NCBI RefSeq assembly: GCF_000024865.1
Contig: NC_013595.1
Location: forward strand, 4,340,001 to 4,404,000
Reading direction: 5' to 3'
Source of the DNA: Streptosporangium roseum DSM 43021
GTDB taxonomy: Bacteria; Actinomycetota; Actinomycetes; Streptosporangiales; Streptosporangiaceae
DNA: 64,000 bases
Of this stretch, positions 59,860 through 64,000 are shown in pieces (within the stretch, counting starts at the first letter, position 1; each line of letters starts with the position of its first letter). The notes below the pieces were generated by a model. It saw nothing but the letters and a program-made list of their open reading frames with translations. It was not told where the DNA came from and made no database searches. The position numbers were made by a program, and so were the translations under genes.

Positions 59860-60306
59860 ATGCGGAACCTATCGGAAGGTCGCGCCGTCCACCTGCTGGA
59901 CGTGGAGAACCTCGTAGGAAACGCGCGCCCCGCCACCAGAGACGTCCGGACCATGATGGCCCGCTACCACGAACGCGTCCCCACCGGAGGCATGGACCAG
60001 TATGTCGCCGCGGTCAACCACGGCGCCCTGGTCCCCGTCGGCCTGGCCCTGGCGGGGATCCAGCTCCTGGTCCGCTCCGGCCCCGACGGGGCCGACGGGG
60101 CGCTGGGCGAGGTGATCCGCCTGGACCACCTCGCCGACCGGTTCGAGCGCGTGGTCATCGGCTCCGGCGACGGCATCTTCGCCGACTTCGCCGGCTGGCT
60201 GTCCGGGCGGGGCGTCCTGGTCGTGGTGGTCTCCCGCCCGGAATCACTCAACCGCCGGCTCCGCCGTACGGCGGCCCAGGTCATCTCGCTGGACCTGGCG
60301 GCCTGA
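59860..60306 (+). CDS. NYN-domain (PIN-like) RNase-like protein
   Basis: A 148-residue protein with NYN features: HLLDVENLVG (D14, E16, N17) at the N-terminus, RVVIGSGDGIFADFAGWLSG (D104, D109) and VLVVVVSRPESLNRRL. These supply the acidic residues expected for a metal-dependent PIN-like nuclease. AAAGGGGC precedes the ATG. It is divergent from the helicase-nuclease operon, and shared regulation is suggested by the intergenic repeats. RNA substrate is inferred only from family. Confidence 0.78.
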   Translation: MRNLSEGRAVHLLDVENLVGNARPATRDVRTMMARYHERVPTGGMDQYVAAVNHGALVPVGLALAGIQLLVRSGPDGADGALGEVIRLDHLADRFERVVIGSGDGIFADFAGWLSGRGVLVVVVSRPESLNRRLRRTAAQVISLDLAA

Positions 60307-60369
60307 CCGTCCGCGCCGCCCGGCCCGCGGGGGAGCGAGGCGTGGAGGCGCTCCGGGCGGCGGAGGATT

Positions 60370-60383
60370 ATGATCTTTCCCCA
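60370..60383 (+). promoter_or_regulatory. Likely -10 element of a leaderless STPK transcript
   Basis: TATGAT at 60370-60375 lies seven bases before the kinase ATG, while the nearest Shine-Dalgarno-like GGAGG is 16 bases away. This spacing is that of leaderless promoters in actinobacteria. Confidence 0.45.
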
Positions 60384-62146
60384 TGCGGACGCCGAACCCC
60401 CTCACATCCGTTGATCCCCGGCAGATCAGCCGATACCGGCTGATCGGTCGGCTGGGTGCCGGGGGGCAGGGCGTGGTCTACCTCGCCGAGGACCCCGCGG
60501 GCACGGCCGTGGCGATCAAGGTCCTGCACGCGATCGCCACGGCGGACCCCGAGCTCCACGCGCGCTTCGCCGCCGAGCTCGCGGCGGTCCAGCGGGTCGG
60601 CCCGCTCTGCGCGGCCCGGATCCTGGACGCCGACCTGGACGCACCCAGGCCGTACATCGTCAGCGAATACGTCGACGGTCCCAGCCTGCGCGCGGCGGTC
60701 GCCGAGCGGGGGCCGCTCGACGCCGACGCCGTACACCGGCTGGCGACGAACACCGCCACCGCCCTGGCCGCGATCCACGGCGCGGGGATCGTGCACCGCG
60801 ATCTCAAGCCGGACAACGTGCTCCTCGGTCCCGACGGCCCGCGCCTCATCGACTTCGGCGTCGCCCGTACGGTGGGCATGACGATGACCGGGTCCGGCCA
60901 GATGCTGGGCACGCCGATGTACATGGCGCCGGAGATCTTCAAGGGCGAGCGGGCGGGCCCCGCGGCGGACGTCTTCGCCTGGGGCGCGGTCCTCGTCTAC
61001 GCCGCGACCGGGCGGGCCGCGTTCGAGGCGGCCGAACCCGCCGCGGCCATGCATCGCGTCCTGGCCCTCGAACCCGATCTCAGCGGGCTCCCCAGCCGGC
61101 TCGGCCCGCTCGTGGCACGCGCCCTGGCGAAGGACCCCTCCCATCGTCCCGCGGCGATCGAGCTGCTCCACTCCCTGATCGGGGCGACCGGCCCGCTCCC
61201 CGCAGCCCCCCTCTCGCCCGGCGATCCCTCCGTCGGCCCGCCCGGTCCGGCGAGCCCGCTCGGTCCGTCCGGCGGCCCGGCCGGTGCCTCCGGGGCCACG
61301 GTGCCGCCGTCGAGCCGGGGCGGGGGCGCGCGGCGGCGCCGGGCCGTCTCCGTCGTGGCAGCGCTCGCGCTGGCGGCGGGCGGGCTCGCGCTGGGCCTTT
61401 CGCGGTGGGCGGGATCCGATCCCGGGGCGGGGCAGGCGCGCCCTCCCCTGAGCATGGCGGTCACCGCGGTCTCCTCCGCCTCTCCCCGGCAGGCATCCCC
61501 CGAGGCGGTCTCCTCCCCGCCCGTGCCGAAAAAGCACAGGCCCCCCGCCCCCGCCACGGAGCCGGCCTCCCGGACGACCGGGCACCCGCCGTCTCCGACG
61601 CCGACCGTGAAGGTCTCCCGGCAGGCCCGGCCGGACCGGACCCCCACAGTCGATCCGGAGCCGGAGGCCGAACCCGGGCACGATGAGACCCCGGAGCCGT
61701 TCCCGCGTGAGGCCGACGTGGTCCTGAGCAACCCCCTCGGACCGGACAGCAGGTGCAGCGACCCCCAGGACGGCCCCTCCGGCCTGCAGTTCCGCTCGTG
61801 CATCAGGGTCACCGCGGGACAGGTGCTGTTCAGCGTCAGACTGACCAACCCCGCCCCGAAGCCGTACGGCGCGGCCGTCCGGGTCTCCTGGTGGAGTGAC
61901 GGGCGCACCCACGGATGCCTGCCCGACCCCGGCCCCTGGCGTGTCAAGGTGCCCGCCCGCGGGGTGACGGTCACCCCCGAGGGCCGGTGCGCGGCCGAGC
62001 GGACCGCCCGGCCGCTGGCCTACCAGACCGAGGTCACCGTCGGGTCGTCCGGCATGGACGACTGGTCGCAGCGCAAGTTGTCGCCGGTCGCCCATGTGTA
62101 CCCCGACCACACGAAATTCACCTGCCTGGGCAAGCAGGCCTGCTGA
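60383..62146 (+). CDS. Membrane-bound serine/threonine protein kinase
   Basis: A 587-residue STPK. The kinase domain (about 18-275) has the glycine loop IGRLGAGGQGVVYLAE, K46 in AVAIKVLH, the HRDLKPDN catalytic loop (D140), DFG at 157-159 and GTPMYMAPE. A proline/serine/glycine-rich juxtamembrane linker leads to a basic-flanked helix (about 313-340: RRRRAVSVVAALALAAGGLA). The extracellular part is P/T-rich and ends in a domain with three or four Cys (DSRCSDPQDGPSGLQFRSCI, FTCLGKQAC). Its ligand is unknown; PASTA repeats are absent. Confidence 0.92.
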   Translation: MRTPNPLTSVDPRQISRYRLIGRLGAGGQGVVYLAEDPAGTAVAIKVLHAIATADPELHARFAAELAAVQRVGPLCAARILDADLDAPRPYIVSEYVDGPSLRAAVAERGPLDADAVHRLATNTATALAAIHGAGIVHRDLKPDNVLLGPDGPRLIDFGVARTVGMTMTGSGQMLGTPMYMAPEIFKGERAGPAADVFAWGAVLVYAATGRAAFEAAEPAAAMHRVLALEPDLSGLPSRLGPLVARALAKDPSHRPAAIELLHSLIGATGPLPAAPLSPGDPSVGPPGPASPLGPSGGPAGASGATVPPSSRGGGARRRRAVSVVAALALAAGGLALGLSRWAGSDPGAGQARPPLSMAVTAVSSASPRQASPEAVSSPPVPKKHRPPAPATEPASRTTGHPPSPTPTVKVSRQARPDRTPTVDPEPEAEPGHDETPEPFPREADVVLSNPLGPDSRCSDPQDGPSGLQFRSCIRVTAGQVLFSVRLTNPAPKPYGAAVRVSWWSDGRTHGCLPDPGPWRVKVPARGVTVTPEGRCAAERTARPLAYQTEVTVGSSGMDDWSQRKLSPVAHVYPDHTKFTCLGKQAC

Positions 62147-62245
62147 ACGGGCGCCGGGCGAAGGCGGTTCCCGGCCCGCTCCCAGACAATCCTCACGCTC
62201 CCCGTCCACCTTCGGCCACACGGCGCAGCACCGAAGGGAGAGGGC

Positions 62246-62386
62246 ATGGAAGAGCACGACGAGGGGCGGCGGGTCAGCCGCCGGACGGCCCTGGCAGGGA
62301 TCGGCACGATCGGGCTGGGAGCGATCCTCACGGCCTGCCCGCGGCGGTCTCCGGGAGGATCCAGGCGGGCAGGCCGGCCACGCTGA
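62246..62386 (+). pseudogene. Truncated Tat/lipoprotein signal peptide gene
   Basis: ATG 62246 after GGGAGAGGG encodes MEEHDEGRRVSRRTALAGIG, then TIGLGAILTAC, a clear twin-Arg plus lipobox export signal. After the Cys the frame turns into the antisense of the neighbouring glycosidase and stops at 62386. The mature protein is gone, presumably by a deletion that joined this start to the 3' end of the glycosidase gene. What the protein was cannot be told; secreted dioxygenases often start like this. Confidence 0.65.
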
Positions 62387-64000
62387 CCATGCCGTCCGCG
62401 TCCACCGCCGCACTCACCTCGGCACCGGCGATCCGGAGCCCGCGCGCGGAGAGCGCGCCCAGGGGAGCGCCCGCGAGCGGGCGGAGCAGCACCCGGCCGG
62501 CGGGCACGTCGGGGTAGAGGCCCAGCGCGGCGTGCACGATCGTCACCGCGGCCGCGGCCGACCACGCCTGCGGGCGGCAGGCCGCGGGGTAGGACACGGG
62601 ATGCCCGAGGGTCTCGCGGTCGTCGCCGCCGAACAGCTCCGGCAGCCGGTAGCCGAACGTCTCGCCCGCGGTGAGCAGCCCCCCGGCGAGTTCCGCCGCC
62701 TGCGCGCCGAACCCGGCCCGCGCCAGGCCGGCGACCACGATCGCGGTGTCGTGGGCCCAGATCGACCCGCAGTGGTAGGACAGCGGGCTGAACCCGCCCT
62801 CCTCCGCCGACATCGTACGCAGTCCGAAGCCGCCGGCCATCGCCGGTGAGACCAGCAGGGCGGCGACCTCGGCCTCCTCGGCGCCGGTGAGCAGGCCGGT
62901 GCCCAGCAGGTGCCCGATGTTGCTGGTCAGCGCGTCCACCGGGCGCTTGTCGCGGTCCAGGGCCAGCGCGGGGAACCTGCCCCGCGGGCCGTCCACCCAG
63001 AAGCGGGCGCGGAAGCGCTCGGCCAGCGCCGCGGAGTGCTCGCGCCAGCGCCCGGCGCCGGGACGGCCGAACGCCTCCAGCAGGTCCGCGGCCTGCCGGG
63101 CCGCCTGGTAGGCGTAGCCCTGCACCTCGACCAGGGCGATCGGCGGCTCGGCCTGGCGGCCGTCGTGGAAGCGCACCGCGTCGCCGGAGTCCTTCCAGCC
63201 CTGGTTGGCCAGTCCCCGGCCGCTGGTGTCGACGTACTCCACGAAGCCGTCGCCGTCGGGATCGGCGTGCTCGGCGAGCCAGCCGAGGGCGGCCTCCAGA
63301 TGGGGCAGGAGCGCGGCCACCTCCGCCTCGGGCGCGCCCCAGCGCCAGGCGTCGTGCAGCAGGCTGATCCAGAGCGGGGTGGCGTCGACCGTGCCGTAGT
63401 AGGCGGCCGGCAGGCGCAGGTTGTCGCCCTCCAGGGCGAACTCGTGCCGCCGCAGCTCATGCATGATCTTCCCGGGTGCCTCGCCGGAGCCGGGGTCGAG
63501 CCGGGTGCCCTGCCGCCGGGCCAGCACCCGCAGGGTGCCCATGGCCAGCTCGGTGCCGAGCGGCAGCAGCATCCGGGCGGCCCAGATGCTGTCGCGCCCG
63601 AAGAGCGTGAGGAACCAGGGCACGCCGGCGCCGAGGAAGGCGTCGGCGGGGGCGCCCGTCTCGGCCAGCCGCAGCGACCGCAGGTCGTCCAGGGACTGCT
63701 CGAAGAGCCGGGTCAGCCGGCGGTCGGTGGCGGTGATCCGGGGCCCGCCCCGTTCGGTGACCCACTCGGCGGGGCGGGCGGGGGCGATCACCACGGCCTC
63801 CGGGTCGCGCACCGCGACGTCCCAGCGGAGCGTGGTCCGGCCGCGGGGTGCCAGCGTGACGGGCCAGCACAGCCGCCCCGCCCGTCCGGCCTCCGCCGGC
63901 TCGGCGTGCGCGTCCACGCCGGCCACCGTGACCCGGATGCCGCCCGAACCCCACGTCAGCTCGCCGGGCCCGCCGCCCGCGACGGCGGCCGGTGTGGTCT
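62328..64000 (-). CDS. Glycogen debranching enzyme-type glycosidase, 5' partial
   Basis: At least 556 residues, continuing past the window. The start of the visible part (GELTWGSGGIRVTVAGVDAH) belongs to a GDE N-terminal domain. The (alpha/alpha)6 catalytic part has GVPWFLTLFGRDSIWAARML, RLPAAYYGTVDATPLWISLL, GLANQGWKDSGDAVRFHDG and YHCGSIWAHDTAIVVAGLAR, typical of GH63/GH15-like amylo-alpha-1,6-glucosidase-family proteins in COG3408. Its 3' end overlaps the truncated lipoprotein start. The substrate (glycogen or trehalose-type) is not settled. Confidence 0.88.
   Translation of the reverse strand, partial: TTPAAVAGGGPGELTWGSGGIRVTVAGVDAHAEPAEAGRAGRLCWPVTLAPRGRTTLRWDVAVRDPEAVVIAPARPAEWVTERGGPRITATDRRLTRLFEQSLDDLRSLRLAETGAPADAFLGAGVPWFLTLFGRDSIWAARMLLPLGTELAMGTLRVLARRQGTRLDPGSGEAPGKIMHELRRHEFALEGDNLRLPAAYYGTVDATPLWISLLHDAWRWGAPEAEVAALLPHLEAALGWLAEHADPDGDGFVEYVDTSGRGLANQGWKDSGDAVRFHDGRQAEPPIALVEVQGYAYQAARQAADLLEAFGRPGAGRWREHSAALAERFRARFWVDGPRGRFPALALDRDKRPVDALTSNIGHLLGTGLLTGAEEAEVAALLVSPAMAGGFGLRTMSAEEGGFSPLSYHCGSIWAHDTAIVVAGLARAGFGAQAAELAGGLLTAGETFGYRLPELFGGDDRETLGHPVSYPAACRPQAWSAAAAVTIVHAALGLYPDVPAGRVLLRPLAGAPLGALSARGLRIAGAEVSAAVDADGMVSVAGLPAWILPETAAGRP

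Overview
The window is 64 kb of very GC-rich DNA with strong third-position G/C bias, frequent GTG and TTG starts and many four-base stop/start overlaps. It encodes typical actinomycete families: the cslA-glxA-cslZ apical glycan set, a mycothiol-type DinB protein, a deazaflavin (F420) nitroreductase-like protein, WS/DGAT, DUF2795, MmyB-type regulators and an STPK with an extracellular domain. The best guess is a filamentous actinobacterium, perhaps Streptosporangiales; the family-level placement is inference only. No rRNA, tRNA, CRISPR array or secondary-metabolite cluster was recognised.

Layout. 0-9.5 kb: a secreted M4 protease that continues into an M28-type domain and runs off the left edge, a LysR regulator, two small zinc/ankyrin proteins, endonuclease V, a MOSC protein, a thiamine-binding protein, an MBL hydrolase and a tandem pair of nucleotidyltransferases. 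9.8-16.6 kb: the cslA-glxA-cslZ operon for a cellulose-like surface glycan, then a secreted S15 peptidase. 16.7-20.5 kb: a five-gene overlapping DUF4129 / MoxR / DUF58 operon without a transglutaminase. 21.1-24.9 kb: a MarR-MFS-flavin monooxygenase detoxification cassette between two similar ~35-bp repeats. 25-31 kb: an orphan secreted protein, a strong terminator, a RING-finger protein of the MXAN_6230/SCO0854 type, and a MATE exporter behind a good iron box. 32-38 kb: an aldehyde dehydrogenase, an SHMT-like PLP enzyme divergent from a PucR regulator, a WS/DGAT acyltransferase and an anti-sigma-type ATPase.

40.7-47.3 kb is a scarred zone. It holds nested inverted repeats, a Nudix relic, a DsbA relic, an intact-looking 1100-bp IS5-family element inserted exactly at a stop codon, a transposase relic, a LuxR regulator missing its N-terminus, and a second IS5-family element with a frameshifted transposase next to a streptomycin-3''-phosphotransferase-like gene. 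48-54.9 kb: a TetR/DUF4031/PfpI operon divergent from a DHA2 exporter with twin operators, a GNAT protein, and a second DHA2 exporter divergent from an MmyB-type regulator.

54.9-60.3 kb is the most interesting part. A tightly coupled minus-strand operon encodes an SF1-like helicase, an apparently frameshifted companion protein, a Cas4/RecB-type PD-(D/E)XK nuclease with Fe-S cysteines, two micro-ORFs and a coiled-coil protein, divergent from a NYN-domain RNase-like protein. It looks like an uncharacterised helicase-nuclease system (DNA repair or defence). The window ends with an STPK, a truncated Tat/lipoprotein signal peptide and a glycogen-debranching-type glycosidase that runs off the right edge.

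The transporter and enzyme genes mostly sit beside a cognate regulator (MarR, PucR, TetR twice, MmyB), and palindromic candidate operators are visible for several of them.
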